64,000 bases of DNA from Acanthosepion esculentum (taxonomy: Eukaryota > Mollusca > Cephalopoda > Sepiida > Sepiidae): NCBI GenBank assembly GCA_964036315.1, contig OZ038480.1, forward strand, positions 12,027,305 to 12,091,304, written 5' to 3'. The position numbers were made by a program, and so were the translations under genes. Below, one piece after another: positions 1 through 11,216 of this stretch (position 1 is its first letter; each line of letters begins with the position of its first letter). The notes beneath the pieces were generated by a model. That model did not search any database. It saw only the letters and a program-made list of their open reading frames with translations, and was not told the DNA's origin.

Positions 1-390
1 ATTACTGTTATTATTATTATTACTATTATTATTACTATACTTATTATTATTATTATTACTATTACTATTATTATTATTACTATTATATTATTATTAGGAT
101 TAGGATTATTATTACTATTACTTTTATTATTATTATGACTATTATTTTTATTATTACTATTACTTTTATTATTATTATTACTATTATTATTATTATTTAT
201 TATTATTATTATTACTATTATTATTACTATTATTACTATTATTATTATTACTATTATTACTATTATTATTATTACTATTATTACTATTATTATTATTACT
301 GTTATTATTATTACTATTATTATTATTACTGTTATTATTATTATTATTATTTTTATTATTATTATTATTACTATTATTATTATTATTATT
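1..390 (-). repeat. (ATT)n array, probable LINE 3' tail
   Basis: Almost pure ATT/TTA triplets with occasional ACT variants. It directly abuts the 3' end of the R2-like LINE fragment on the minus strand. Two related fragments near 10.2 and 11.2 kb also end in AAT/ATA triplets at the same element position, so the array is best read as an expanded 3' tail. It begins at the window edge and may be longer. Confidence 0.85.
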
Positions 391-1335
391 TTTTATTTCC
401 TTTGATTTCTGGCGTTTACACATTTCTTTCCGGGTCCCGCCCAGGTACCTAAGGTTAGAAATGGCATCATGACATTTTCCACTGACAAAAAAATATATAT
501 ATATATAGATAAAGCCCTTCCTAAAGTGTGGGCTGTACTTATCAGAACAATTTTTTGTATCTCTTTGAGGCATAAACTCCCAGGAATCCCTTCAATTAGT
601 CTACTGGAATTTTTTCCAACCAATCCTAAGGCTCCAACTACAAAAGGGATTGTTGATGTTCCCATTTTTGAGATTTCTATTTCAAGGTCCTTGTAATTTG
701 ACAGCTTTTCGAATATCTTCAAAGATACATTGCAGTCTGCAGGGACTGCCATATCAATAAGGAGGCACTTATTTTGTTTGTGGTCTTTAATATCAATGTC
801 TGGGCGGTTGGCTTTGATTGTTCTGTCAGTGTGTATTGTTTAGTCCCATAGAATTGAAACAGGTCCTATCTCCGTAACCGGGTCTGGGTGGTGTTCATAC
901 CAGTTTCTTTCAGTTTCCTTCCCGTAGAAGTTGCTAATTTTCCAGTGCAGATATTAGCCCACTCTGTCATGCCGGGTTTTATACTCAGTGGGTGCCAATA
1001 TCGTGCAACCTGATACAAGATGATCAATTGTTTCTGGATATTTATCACAGAATCTGCATTTTGGGAGAACACAATATTTTAGGATATCTGCTTGATAATT
1101 CCTAGTTAACAAGCATTGGTCCCGTGCAGCAAGAATAAAACCTTCAGTTTCAGCTTTCAACCCTGCACTACGTAGCCACTGATGGGTACGGGTTTTGTCT
1201 CCGTCAGCTTGTTTGGTACGGGCAGAGTATTGGCCATGAAGCGGTTTATCTTGCCATTGTTTCTGTATCTGGTCGGTTGCATTTGTCTTTGCTTTCTTTT
1301 TTTAAGTATTTTGCAGCTTCAGCCGGTGTACTGTG
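391..1335 (-). pseudogene. R2-like non-LTR retrotransposon, C-terminal zinc-finger and restriction-like endonuclease region (copy A)
   Basis: Read on the minus strand this is the C-terminal part of an R2/R4-type LINE polymerase, the region that binds and nicks target DNA. Visible in order are a DQCLLTRNYQ-type segment, a CCHC finger (CRFCDKYPETIDHLVSGC), an RPDIDIKDHK segment followed by LLIDMAVPADC that matches the RPD..D..K core of the restriction-like endonuclease, and a conserved tail (STIPFVVGALGLV) through TAHTLGRALS. These lie in different frames, so the copy carries frameshifts. The reverse transcriptase is missing upstream, as expected of a 5'-truncated insertion. Assignment to the R2-like group rests on motif recall; the exact clade (R4, Hero or NeSL) is open. 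Confidence 0.82.
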
Positions 1336-1344
1336 CTGTACTTA

Positions 1345-1388
<44 letters not shown>
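1336..1388. repeat. (ATT)n microsatellite
   Basis: Pure TTA/ATT triplets immediately upstream (element orientation) of R2-like copy A. It may be the insertion site, or the tail of another element into which copy A jumped. Confidence 0.9.
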
Positions 1389-2995
1389 TGTGTATGTTAT
1401 GTTTCCTGCTTTGTATCCTGTAGAGCCGGGTCCAAAATATGTTCTTTAGGCTCTACAGGAGTATATACTATATGGTCCTCAAATGGTGCCCCTGGGCGCC
1501 ATCGTGCGTCCTGGAAGATGTCTAAGTGCACCCTGGCATTCCAGAGAAATACAAGAAATAAATATACTTACTTCAGTATATTTCTGTACCCGTCTCGTTC
1601 ATATTTATGTGAATTAGGCTTTTCTGCTCTCACCACAATTAAATGCAAAAAGAGAGGAACTCTTCAATGTATTGAGGAGGAAATGAAAGTTTGCCTATCA
1701 AATATACACCCAAACATTGAATAAATCGCTAAGACTCATCAGGCTCCTGTTTCTCATAAACACAAAAATGAATAAACTTAAGGTATGTTTCATTTTTTTA
1801 TTTTTTTATTGCATTATTTCTTTTCTGCAATATTTGACTTCATTATAGCATATTTTACCGAAATTTGGTATATAGTGCACCTACAATTATTGGTAGGATT
1901 TCAAGTGAGCACCTACTTCAAAAAGTTTCAGAATCACTGCTATAGGGTCTGATGAAGGATCCTCATCTTTTAGGTGCAAAGGATTTATTCGTTTATTTTT
2001 AAAGATGTATTTATATAAAATAACATGAAAACGTTACAGGAAGTGAATCTATTTCTACGTTTTAAATGTTTTAAATAGCTTTCTTTTTTTCTGCCGACAC
2101 ACACACACACACACATACTTAACAAAGAGAGACACATCTTTATCTTTAGAGAAACACATTTTAAAATAGGTTGCAGAAACTAAATCTATTTCCCTGTGTT
2201 ACGGATTGTTGCTTCGCTAAATACGTCTGCATTTACCACAAAAGACCGCGTTCATAACGACTGTGTATCATTCCGCCTATCGGACTATTTATGCTTATTA
2301 TTTGATCATAGCCGAGTTATATATTTACGAAGAGAGATATTGCCACACGTTAATAATAGCCAGCTGTTATCCTCATCTCTCCTTATCTGCAAATTGCAGC
2401 TTTTTTGGCAATAATCATTTCTCGTCTTCATATTGTATACGTGAACGGGTGTTCTGCGCATGCGCATAATTTCTATCTCAACATGTTCACTGATAGAACA
2501 AAACATACAGTACACATAAGCAGGGGGAATGTTTGGATCAAGTGTTATACAAGTGGTTTAGAGGCTGAGAGATCTGAGTTTCGTTTGTGAATTCAGAATA
2601 AAGAAGGAAATATCTGTTCACCGATAGAACGAAAAAAAAAAAACACTCTCTACCTCTGTCATTTACTTTGCACTTATAGCGTAGATGCTGTAAACGATGA
2701 AAGCACAGAAAATGAAATTGGCGTGCTGAGTTCGAATTTCGGTTGAGGCAGTTGAATTTTACTTCGTATTAATACGCTTGGAACGAAACATTATCCCCTC
2801 CCCCCCTTCAGTTGTGATTGAACTTGTAGGGTACACTCTAATTTCTAAGCTTGACAAAGATACCTTACCTCAAGCGGGAGCCTAGTTTTATAATAATCGT
2901 AATAATAAAGACTTGGTTGGCTATCAGCCTAAAAATTATCAATCGCAATTTGTTTTTACTTTTGTTTGAACATACACCCCATCCATCGGTGAACT
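1389..2995. other. Unassigned AT-rich sequence
   Basis: No coding region is convincing here. It contains a perfect 11-bp inverted repeat (1417-1427 and 1449-1459, CCTGTAGAGCC/GGCTCTACAGG) with a 21-bp loop and a short (CA)n near 2098-2115. The rest shows short open frames with no recognised family. Confidence 0.5.
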
Positions 2996-3777
2996 ATCTA
3001 TACCAATGACTCCCAACGTGGGGCACATGCCCGACCGGTAGGGCATGGTAATATTTTTGGTGGGGCATGCGTAGGATGTGCACCCTTCAGCAACAGAATA
3101 AGGGGGCAATTCGAGAATGAGTTATTAACAGTGAATTGTTTTCTAGTGAGGCTGAGTGAGAGTGTTAATGTTCTTAATAAGTGTTAATGCATACGATGCA
3201 TATACCGTAGGCAGGCATAAAAATTCAACAACCGTTGTAAGAAATTCGTTGTTACCATTTCCATCTTCATATTTAGCTGAATGTGGCTTTAGTGATGTAA
3301 ATGATTTGTTACTGAAGAAAAATCGACTGGATATCACTAAATGAGGAGACTTGAGGCTTAAGCTGACTAAATTGGTGCCTAATATAAAATCTATCTGTAG
3401 CAGGCAGGACGCACAAGGATCTCATTAACAGTCATTTTGTCATGAGCTCAAATTTCATTTTGAATTATTATTTCATGATTAAAATGATCAAAGTATATTA
3501 CAGAATGAGCTTTCATTCAAATATTTCATATTTCTGCATTTCAGTTCTATATTATATGTTTTGAAACCATATATATTTAACTGTCTTTTTTCCTAAAATT
3601 TTTCTCTTTAATGGACGCCGTGGTCTTTGGAGGCTTGTTTAGAGACCATGTTAATGGCCTTTTAAACTTCTTTCACGTGAATTGCAGTAAAATTTTGAAT
3701 ATGTAAGAATTAAATATTACAGGGGGGCACCAGAATTAGCATAACCCCCAAATCAGTTGAGAACCACTGATCTATAC
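2996..3777. mobile_element. hAT DNA transposon, internally deleted, with exact 8-bp target duplication (hAT-1)
   Basis: The element spans 3004-3769. It is flanked by the identical octamer ATCTATAC at 2996-3003 and 3770-3777, the 8-bp duplication typical of hAT. The left end starts CAATGACTCCCAAC and the right end, read inward on the other strand, starts CAGTGGTTCTCAAC: 10 of 14 positions match and all four differences are transitions. This is the classic hAT terminal inverted repeat. At 766 bp it is far shorter than an autonomous hAT and keeps only a transposase C-terminal piece. Confidence 0.93.
3165..3428 (+). pseudogene. hAT transposase C-terminal fragment
   Basis: The frame contains FPSSYLAECGFSDVNDLLLK, then an in-frame TGA, then GDLRLKLTKLVPNIKSIC. 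This is the C-terminal dimerisation-side sequence seen in ZBED/Charlie-type hAT transposases. The stop replaces what is usually an arginine codon (CGA to TGA), consistent with CpG decay. The catalytic domain is missing. It lies inside hAT-1 and shares its orientation. Confidence 0.82.
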
Positions 3778-4151
3778 TCACTCATATAACGTGAAAAGCC
3801 TATAATTATTGCCATGTCCGTATTTTTATGCTTAATGATAATTGCGTATTTCAAGCCGACGCTGCCGGGGATTGATAGCCGAGTATAATTTAAAAACAGG
3901 CCTGAGAAAGCTGATTTTTAAACTAGGTAAGCTCACTTAGACTTTTCATGATAAATGTGCATATACAGAAGAAAACAAAAGAATATTACTTCAAAGTCGT
4001 ATGCACATGCGCAATTAGCGTCATGGTTGCAGAAAGGAATCCACGGAATAGAGGTCACAACATGAAAAACATTCACGGTAACAGAAAAAAATGTATTATC
4101 ATATCTGACTATATTTCTGAGATGAGGTATTATGTACCACGTGCCATGTCT
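3778..4151. other. Unassigned spacer ending in an inverted SINE-tail fragment
   Basis: Mostly AT-rich with no recognised gene. The last part (about 4090-4140) contains CTATATTTCTGAGATGAGGT, the reverse complement of the 3' tail of SINE family A. A tail fragment in minus orientation therefore abuts the plus-strand head of the next SINE. Confidence 0.55.
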
Positions 4152-4368
4152 TAAGGACACATGGGACAGTGGATAAAGGCGTTAGTTAGATCCGGAGACA
4201 GGACCCAAAGATTTGTGAGTTCAATACCTGATTAAGGCAGGGGAGAACATGGGGAGTGGAATTAACAGGCGATACCTGATAACTGACATCCATTAGACAT
4301 GACACGTGGAACTAGAACAGTCTACCCTAGTGAGCGAAATAATGGGTTCAGTTCGACATTCCAACCAC
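4152..4368 (+). repeat. tRNA-derived SINE, family A (copy A1)
   Basis: It starts GGACACATGGGACAGTGGAT, with an A-box-like TGGGACAGTGG and a B-box-like GAGTTCAATACC about 45 bp later, the internal RNA polymerase III promoter layout of a tRNA-derived SINE. The body runs to the TTCGACATTCCAACCACC segment shared with copies at 11.7-12.0 kb and 59.8-60.1 kb. It is cut at its right end by SINE family C. Confidence 0.75.
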
Positions 4369-4530
4369 CGGAGAAAATTGACATAGAAAATATTCGTCCT
4401 CCGAAAGGAATCGAACCTGTATCCTATATGGAACCGTCATATAGCCTGACGTGCCTTTACCGATTGAGCCACAGAGGAGCATTTCGGTTAGCAAGGTGGT
4501 TTTACTGTTTTTAAACTACAATATTCCATG
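4369..4530 (-). repeat. tRNA-derived SINE, family C (copy C1)
   Basis: The reverse complement gives CTCTGTGGCTCAATCGGTAA (A box) and CAGGTTCGATTCCTTTCGGA (B box), a clear tRNA-like head. Sequence upstream of the head (about 4480-4530) matches 37005-37045 in reverse, so the repeat unit is longer than the tRNA-like part. Confidence 0.8.
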
Positions 4531-4589
4531 ATTTTCTCACGTACATATATATCTGCTCGATGCGTATCCAAATGTAAACAAATAATACC

Positions 4590-4875
4590 ACACATTATGA
4601 AATGGACAAAGTCCGACAATAATTTTAAGACATTTTTATGTTTATACATTCTTTTTATAGATACAAATATTTAAGTAAATGTTCTGTATATAATAACAGA
4701 AACTCTCCTCTGTGGCGAAATTGGTAAAAGTACATCAGGCTATTTGAGGTTCCGTATAGGATACAGGTTCGATTCCTGTCGGAGGACGCATATTTTCTAT
4801 GATAATTTCTCGGACATTCAGGCCGGAAATTGTTGTTAATACTATTTATTAAAAAGAATGTATAAATATAAAAAT
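4590..4875 (+). repeat. SINE family C: inverted tail fragment followed by copy C2
   Basis: From 4590 to about 4685 the sequence is the family C tail in reverse orientation (GGACAAAGTCCGACAAT, then TTTTTATAGATACAAATATT). A plus-strand copy then starts near 4690 with an A-box-like TGGCGAAATTGG and a perfect B box GGTTCGATTCC before GGAGGACGCATATTTTCTAT. The A box carries substitutions relative to copy C3. Confidence 0.8.
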
Positions 4876-5032
4876 GTTTATATATATATATTTATTTATT
4901 TACATAAATTCCCAAGAGGATAGAATCTAGGTAGAACTCAATGTCCAGGACAGAGTAAGAATAAAATATAAAAGGCTTAAACACTAATATTCCATTGATT
5001 ATTAGTGTTTGACACGTTTATTTTTATTTTTA

Positions 5033-5087
<55 letters not shown>

Positions 5088-5164
5088 GGTTTAAACGTTA
5101 CTTTTAATGGATACTTTTTCAAATATGAGTATCCATTAAAAATAAATTATATATAAAAATATAA

Positions 5165-5235
<71 letters not shown>

Positions 5236-5316
5236 ATTGGTTTAAACGTTACTTTTAATGGATACTTTTTTCAAATATGGGTATCCATTAAAAATAAATT
5301 ATATATAAAAATATAA

Positions 5317-5379
<63 letters not shown>

Positions 5380-5400
5380 TTGGACATAGTCCGACAATTT
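4876..5400. repeat. AT-rich block: (TA)n arrays and a two-copy hairpin repeat
   Basis: Three (TA)n arrays are interleaved with two near-identical ~90-bp units (about 5084-5170 and 5233-5320). Each contains ACTTTTAATGGATAC facing GTATCCATTAAAA, so each unit can fold into a hairpin. A (TG)n run lies at 5203-5222. Confidence 0.85.
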
Positions 5401-5404
5401 ATTT

Positions 5405-5554
5405 AAAGACATTTATATATTATGTTTAACGTTCTTTTTATAGATACAAGTATTTAAGCAAATGTTATTTAATACTGTTTATTATAAAACAGAGCATTTG
5501 CTTAAATACTTGTATCTATAAAAAGAACGTTAAACATAATATATAAATGTCTTT
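5405..5554. repeat. Perfect palindrome, 60-bp arms, from SINE C tail
   Basis: The left arm 5405-5464 and right arm 5495-5554 are exact reverse complements over 60 bases, separated by a 30-base loop. The arm resembles the family C tail near 4600-4680 and 37190-37260, so this is a head-to-head duplication of that tail. A transcript would fold into a long perfect hairpin. Confidence 0.95.
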
Positions 5555-5574
5555 ATATATATATATATATATAC

Positions 5575-6716
5575 AAATATGTGTGTGTTTGATTGATTTC
5601 TGTTTAAACTTGTGATATTTATATGAGAATAGTGTTCAATATTAGCGATAGAGCGTTTATAGATATCGATAGAATGGTGATGACTATCAATTTCAGTTCG
5701 ATCTTAGACCAAGTGCTATACCCTTAGCAGATTGCAAGTCCACTTTTCATATTTTCTCTTGACAAAATATGCAAGCAGCACAACCCTATCAAGGTATATA
5801 TCGCATTTAAAAAATAAACAAACCAAAACTCACCAAAAATAACATGGGAAATAAAAAGAATACAGCCAGCGTGCAGCAACAATACAAAACAACGTTACCT
5901 TTCTTTAGAGTAGAAAATAGATTTAATAATTACTCATCGAGAAAAATACATTCGCAAACAAATGATTAGAGCCCATTTTCATATGCATACACGAAAATAA
6001 TTTCTATTACGCTACCTACAACCGCATTATGATCAAAAAGACTAAATAAAATCTCATAACCTAAAAATACTAAAACTTAGAACCGAAGAAAAATACACGA
6101 AAGTGAAAAAGAATTTATTTTTTAAAAATCATTTCACACCAAGCAAGACAATAAAGCCACTAAGATGCAAGGAGTTACTGAGTATGAAAGACTATGAGAA
6201 ACAAAATTATTAAGAAGAGACAACAGAAAAATGTGCAAGAATTAAAGACAGAAGATAACGATTGACATTGCATAAATGAGTCGCGACACTTGGTCTAAAG
6301 ATCGCATTGAGGCGTGAAGCTGACAGTCATTATGCAGTTGATACCTATATGCACAGAGTTTGGTACGATTCAGTGTCGTCCATTTCGCGTGGCTGATTCG
6401 GCGTCAGAAAAATTATTGGACTATTCGTCACAGCCGTTTAGGCGTCAGATTATTTCGACGTCACTGTCTTTGACCAGAGGCACCCCTCCCCCTAAAAAGT
6501 TAAAAACATTGAACACACAACTTTCAATATGACTTTTTACTCCTTTAGGAAATTAAGGATCCTATTAAAACACTAATCGAATAATGTAAATTAAAAACTT
6601 AAATTAAAAATATTGTATTTCAAAAAAATTTTAAAGACTGAGTAAAGCTATTTAATCTTAGAAATTACTTCTTCATTTCAAATATAATATAAAATTGCCT
6701 CCGACTACTCGTTTTC
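5575..6716. other. Unassigned AT-rich sequence
   Basis: At 5625-5665 it has a weak relative (GTTCAATATTAGCGATAGAGCG) of a dispersed motif seen next to (TA)n arrays near 33.9 and 37.4 kb. Otherwise I recognise no gene or repeat family. Confidence 0.5.
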
Positions 6717-6786
6717 TTAAATTGGACTATTACGACGAAGTACTAATTTGACTACTAAACGAGAGAGAGAGAGAGAGAGAGAGAGA

Positions 6787-6869
<83 letters not shown>

Positions 6870-6905
6870 TTTCACTATAACGACGAAGTAGTAATCTGAT
6901 GCCTA
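6717..6905. repeat. (GA)n microsatellite between two ~40-bp direct repeats
   Basis: The (GA)n array at about 6762-6866 is bracketed by AAATTGGACTATTACGACGA (6717 on) and AAATTTCACTATAACGACGA (6865 on), which stay similar for about 40 bp. The array therefore lies inside a duplicated segment. Confidence 0.85.
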
Positions 6906-7200
6906 ATCGCCCCACTGATGAAAAATTCCTATGTCGAATCGGCGGCGCCGAAACCGCGGCGCCGAAACGGCCACGCCGGAACGTCCCATTCCCATATACA
7001 CGTGGTCTATATCGATATCTTTATATGTATCATGGTTTTGTTAGTGAATATTCTCGTCATAGTAAAATACCCAATAGTGATATTAAATGGGGATAATATT
7101 TAAGTAAATATTTCCTTTCATAAGATGTAAGGCTCATTTCCGCTCATGAGAAGATCTCGTGGATCAGATAAAAATAGCGTGTCGCTGCCATGTCTAGGTT
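6906..7200. other. Unassigned; CpG-dense patch at 6940-6990
   Basis: The patch contains CGGCGCCGAAAC twice and many CpGs in otherwise AT-rich, CpG-poor sequence. No gene is recognised. It may be the GC-rich end of an unrecognised element. Confidence 0.4.
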
Positions 7201-7204
7201 GGAA

Positions 7205-7640
7205 TTGTTCACTCTTGACTTTTCAGCCCTGACGGAGTTCAAAAGCCTTTACGCAGCCTTGTGAAGTGTGACCTATTTCCCAACATACAGCCTCTTTCCC
7301 ATCGATATAACGTCGAAGGTTACCACTGCTTCTATGGCAAATATTCAAACGATCTCCATTCTTTAGTATCACTAGTTCAGACATTTACAGCAAAGAAACG
7401 CTATGCCGCATCCACAGGTTTGAATCACCTTCATTCTCCCTGTGTATTCTATTGGTAAGAATGATGTTCCACTGAGACAGATTCTCTCCGAGAACCGCCT
7501 TTCGAGAGGAAAATTTCTCGAATATTACGATTTTAACTTCTCCAAGTCTAAGGTCAATCTTTATCCATCGTCCATAGACTCATGAAGATTACTCACTACT
7601 ACTTATTCGTATTTTCATATCACCCACCGCATTCAATAGC
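7205..7640 (+). pseudogene. Jockey/CR1-like LINE, C-terminal fragment (copy J1)
   Basis: Frames on the plus strand contain PLSHRYNVEGYHCFYGKYSN and a following SLVSLVQTFTAK segment, a recurring C-terminal block of Jockey/CR1-type LINE reverse transcriptases (hydrophobic LSHRR-V--L---Y-Y--G-CS-EL--LVPP). The polymerase domain is absent and later frames have stops. Three more fragments of the same kind lie at 38.0-38.6, 58.7-59.0 and 62.7-63.6 kb on the minus strand. Confidence 0.68.
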
Positions 7641-7659
7641 TCCCTAACCTTGTACTAAA

Positions 7660-8425
7660 GGTACGGTGGAGTAATGGAAAGCGGCTCAGATTGAGGAAAC
7701 GGAGAGCCGAGTTCGAATTCCATTCGAATCCCTTACATTCACTTACGTGCTAATATACTTGGGAGAGGTAGGAATCCTCTTCTTCTCTCCCCAGCTATGG
7801 GTAAATAGCAGGACAGACTGGGTTCTATAGCCTTGGATGGAAACTGGTCGATCGCAGAAAGAAATGTCAACCCACTGCGGGAAAAAATCTGCCTCGTCAG
7901 TCATGTATCGAAAGATACATGATCGCTTAAGCGTGTATCACGCAGGGCACTTAACTGAACTGATATTCATTTACGTGTTAATACCCTTGGGACAGGAATA
8001 AATCCTCTCATTCTCCCACTAGCTATGAGTAAATAGCAGGACTGAACGAGTTCTATAGCCTTGGATGGCAAATGGTCTACCGCAGAAAAAATGGCAACCT
8101 ACTGCGGGAAAAAATCTGCCTTATCAATCATGTATCTTTCGATACATGATCGCATAGGTGTGTATCACGCATGGCACATAACTGAACTGATATTCACTTA
8201 CGTACTAATACCCTTGGGAAAGGTAAGAATCCTCTTCTTCTCCCCCCCCCCAGCTCTGGGTAAATAGCAGGACCGAACGGGTTCTATAGCCTTGGATGGC
8301 AAATGGTCTACCGCAGAAAGAAATGGGAACCTACTACGGGAAAAAATCTGCCTGGTCAGTCATGTACCGAAAAATGCATGTTCGCCTAAGCGTGTATCAC
8401 GCATTGAACATAACTGACCGATTAG
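7660..8425 (+). repeat. tRNA-derived SINE, family B (copy B1), body amplified three times
   Basis: The head has GGAGTAATGGAAAGCGG and GAGCCGAGTTCGAATTCC (B-box-like GTTCGAATTCC), tRNA-like spacing. The body (CCAGCTATGGGTAAATAGCA through CATGTATCGAAAGATACATG to GTGTATCACGCA) is present three times in a row with spacings of about 228 and 230 bp. Each unit carries the hairpin CATGTATC/GATACATG or a degraded form of it. A single-body copy at 59.2 kb shows that the triplication is local. Confidence 0.85.
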
Positions 8426-10059
8426 ATAAACGTTAGTAAAATAAATCTGTCTGATAATCTAATCTGTCTGATAATCTAAAATCACTGAAAAATATTCTGT
8501 CGTTATTTTCTTAGCTATGCAATAATTTGAGACCTGTCCAACTATTTGTATCGGCAATCGTCTGATGAATTTGGGTACTATAAAATCATTTGGTTCTGTT
8601 AATAATTGTTTGTATCTTATGACCCATCTATGTGTTGCTGTGCCAATATTCTCGCTCACATTCGTGTTCACATAGCCATGCGCACATGTCTGCGCAAAGA
8701 CGTTAATCACCACATATACAAACAAACTTGTACATATGTGCGCATGCGTAAACAGAGAGAAAAGCTGTATAGATGCGCGCGCAAGTGTATCGTTCAAATC
8801 TAATTTATTGTTCTCGATTGGAATTGACCTGAAGGACTTTTCTTGATATATTTGATGATTAATTTCCTATTATTATCTGCTAGATTCTACAAGTGATACA
8901 GAAATATAGACTTTATGAAGTAAATACGTATACATTATCTTGCAAATCGACAACAATTAACAAATAAGAAAGGAATGGTGCCACGAACTGCTATCTCCGA
9001 TATGGATTGGCTTGGTCGTGTCCCAGAGATTTGAAGGTCACGGGGTCCGGGCCAAAGTTACGTTTCGTTTACTTGGCAAAAAGAGGCAGTGAGTTCAAGT
9101 ATCCGTAAAGGGATTTCCGTTTGAGATTTCGGGAGTTTTTCATAGAATTGACATAGCTTTTCAATTTGGGGTTTGACGAAATCACTTTTGCTTCAAACGG
9201 AATAAATAATCTGTATTATAATATATAGGTTATACGTTCTGTGTTTATAGAAATCTCTGATATTAAAGTGAACATCTAATCTGGGATTTTAAAAAGAGTG
9301 GTTAAGATTTAATTATATTTTTAAAACTATATCTTTGCATCTGTTAATAAATGTACTGGGATTATATATATTTACAGATGTTTGTATGTCTGTTCACACA
9401 TTATCTTCAAGTTTTAAGTAAATTTCAATAAACTTCTGTAGAGCGAGATGAGGTATTGGTCAAGGAAAAATTAAATTTTTGACTTGGATTCAAGAAATCT
9501 TTAAACTGAGAAATATTTCATATTTCGTACGGCTCACACTCCTCCCTGGTCTTTTGACCAGGAGTAGAGGCTTATCCTTTGTTTCTTGTTTAGGATTGGG
9601 TTTCCGATTTCTTCTAAAGTCTTCGCATTCTCTTTCATTCCCAGTAGACACTTGCGTCTCAGTCCCTCGTTTGGGGTGAATTCATTTTTTTAAAATCACA
9701 ATATTAATAAAATATATTGAAAAATTCAAAATTACAGTTATCTACCTTCAACGAATCTATCAATATTCATGATTATGCCATACAATTTTCATGTGAATTT
9801 GTGACGTTAGGAATTATCATAATTTATAATAAAGTAATTTACTGGTTCTACTCAGTTCATCTTGATTGTTATGGTCACAACATTTCAACCGCGGAACTCT
9901 CCAGCATTCTTAGAGTGTTTGGCATAGTTCCTCGTCTTATTTTCGTATTACAAAACTCATTCAGTAACCCTCTAGCTTAAGTGGCTCTTAGGGCTTGAAC
10001 TGGTGACCATTAGTAAAAAGACTAAAAGTCTGGTGAACTGAAGTCTTTTTACTGACAAG
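8426..10059. other. Unassigned sequence
   Basis: No family is recognised. Small features: a doubled 19-mer AATCTGTCTGATAATCTAA at 8441-8480, and a self-complementary GGTCTTTTGACC near 9549. The open frames (for example 9717-9980) have no recognisable domain. Confidence 0.45.
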
Positions 10060-10193
10060 TACACCCCACACTTTCCGAAGGGCTTTATCTATGTAATAAT
10101 TTTTTTTTTGCAGTGGAAAGTATCATTTCTAACCTTAGGTCCCTGGGCGGGACAAGGAAAGAAATGTGTAAACGGTAGATATCAAAGGAAATA

Positions 10194-10236
<43 letters not shown>

Positions 10237-10240
10237 TATT
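10060..10240 (+). mobile_element. R2-like LINE extreme 3' fragment with (AAT)n tail
   Basis: CTTTCCGAAGGGCTTTATCT through TCAAAGGAAATAAATAATAA matches the end of the other R2-like copies (stop region and 3' UTR), finishing in an (AAT)n run at 10192-10236. This supports an AAT-type tail as a property of the family. Confidence 0.8.
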
Positions 10241-10503
10241 TTTTAATTACAAAACTTAAATCTATTATATTTGCTAACTTATATATTTGACACAAGTCAA
10301 CGATTCTTAGTTATTTTCTTAAAAATTCATTTTATTTTTTTATTCCATACATGATAAAGAAAAGGAAGACGTAATTTTTTATTTTGGATAAGATACATTT
10401 CAAATTCTAACGTCAATTTCCTCATGTTTATTTTAGTATTTAATTTATTCCTTTTTTTAAAATATTACCTTATTTCCGAATATTATATATAATTAAACAA
10501 AAT
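10241..10503. other. AT-rich sequence, nothing recognised
   Basis: Low GC with homopolymer T and A runs. I see no gene or repeat family. Confidence 0.5.
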
Positions 10504-11216
10504 ATTATATAATAATAATAATAATGGCAACAATGATTCCAACATTAATAATAATAATAATGGCAACAACAACAACATTAATAATAATAATAATAATAAT
10601 GTTGCATGGTATTGGCACCCACAACAGAGTGGGCCAATATCTGCACTGGAAAAGAACTGAACGAAATTGGTATGAAATTGGTATGAACACCACCCTAGTT
10701 ACGGAGATAGGACCTGTTACAATTCTATGGGACTATACAATACACATTGACAGAACAATGAAAGCTAACCACCCAAACATCGTTATTAGAGACCGCAAAC
10801 AAAAAAATGCCTTCTTATTGATATGGCAGTCCCTGCAGACTGCAATGTATCTTTGAAGATATTCAAAAAGCTATCAAAATACAAGGACCTTGAAATCGAA
10901 ATCTCAAAAATGTGGCACATGGGAGCATCAACAATCCCCGTTGTAGTTGGAGCCCTCGGATTGGTTGCAAAAGATTCCAGTAGATTAATTGAAGGGATCC
11001 CTGGAAGTCCATGCCTTAAAGAAATAACAAAAATGATTCTCACCAGTACAGCCCACAGCTTACGAAGGGCTTTATCTATGCAAAATATGTGTGTGTGTGT
11101 TTTTAATTACTCAATGAAAAATGTCATGACGGCATTTTTAACTTTAGGTCTGTGGTCGGGACCCATGAAAGAAATGAGTACACACCAGAAATCAAAGGAA
11201 ATAAAATAATAATAAA
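10504..11216 (+). pseudogene. R2-like LINE, C-terminal endonuclease region (copy B)
   Basis: The copy starts in an interrupted (AAT)n stretch (10504-10600). It shows HNRVGQYLHWKR, then ILWDYTIHIDRTMKANHPNI, where the endonuclease signature RPD has become HPN. A frameshift leads into MAVPADCNVSLKIFKKLSKY and STIPVVVGALGLVAK. It ends in ATAATAATA at 11205-11214. The Asp-to-Asn change hits a residue conserved in the restriction-like endonuclease core. The next copy begins directly afterwards. Confidence 0.82.

Noticed and set aside
135..573. Poly-tyrosine and poly-asparagine proteins
   Set aside because: Translation of the (ATT)n array on both strands.
1880..1965. Another hAT right end (TTCAGAATCACTG)
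   Set aside because: No matching left end with an 8-bp duplication was found upstream.
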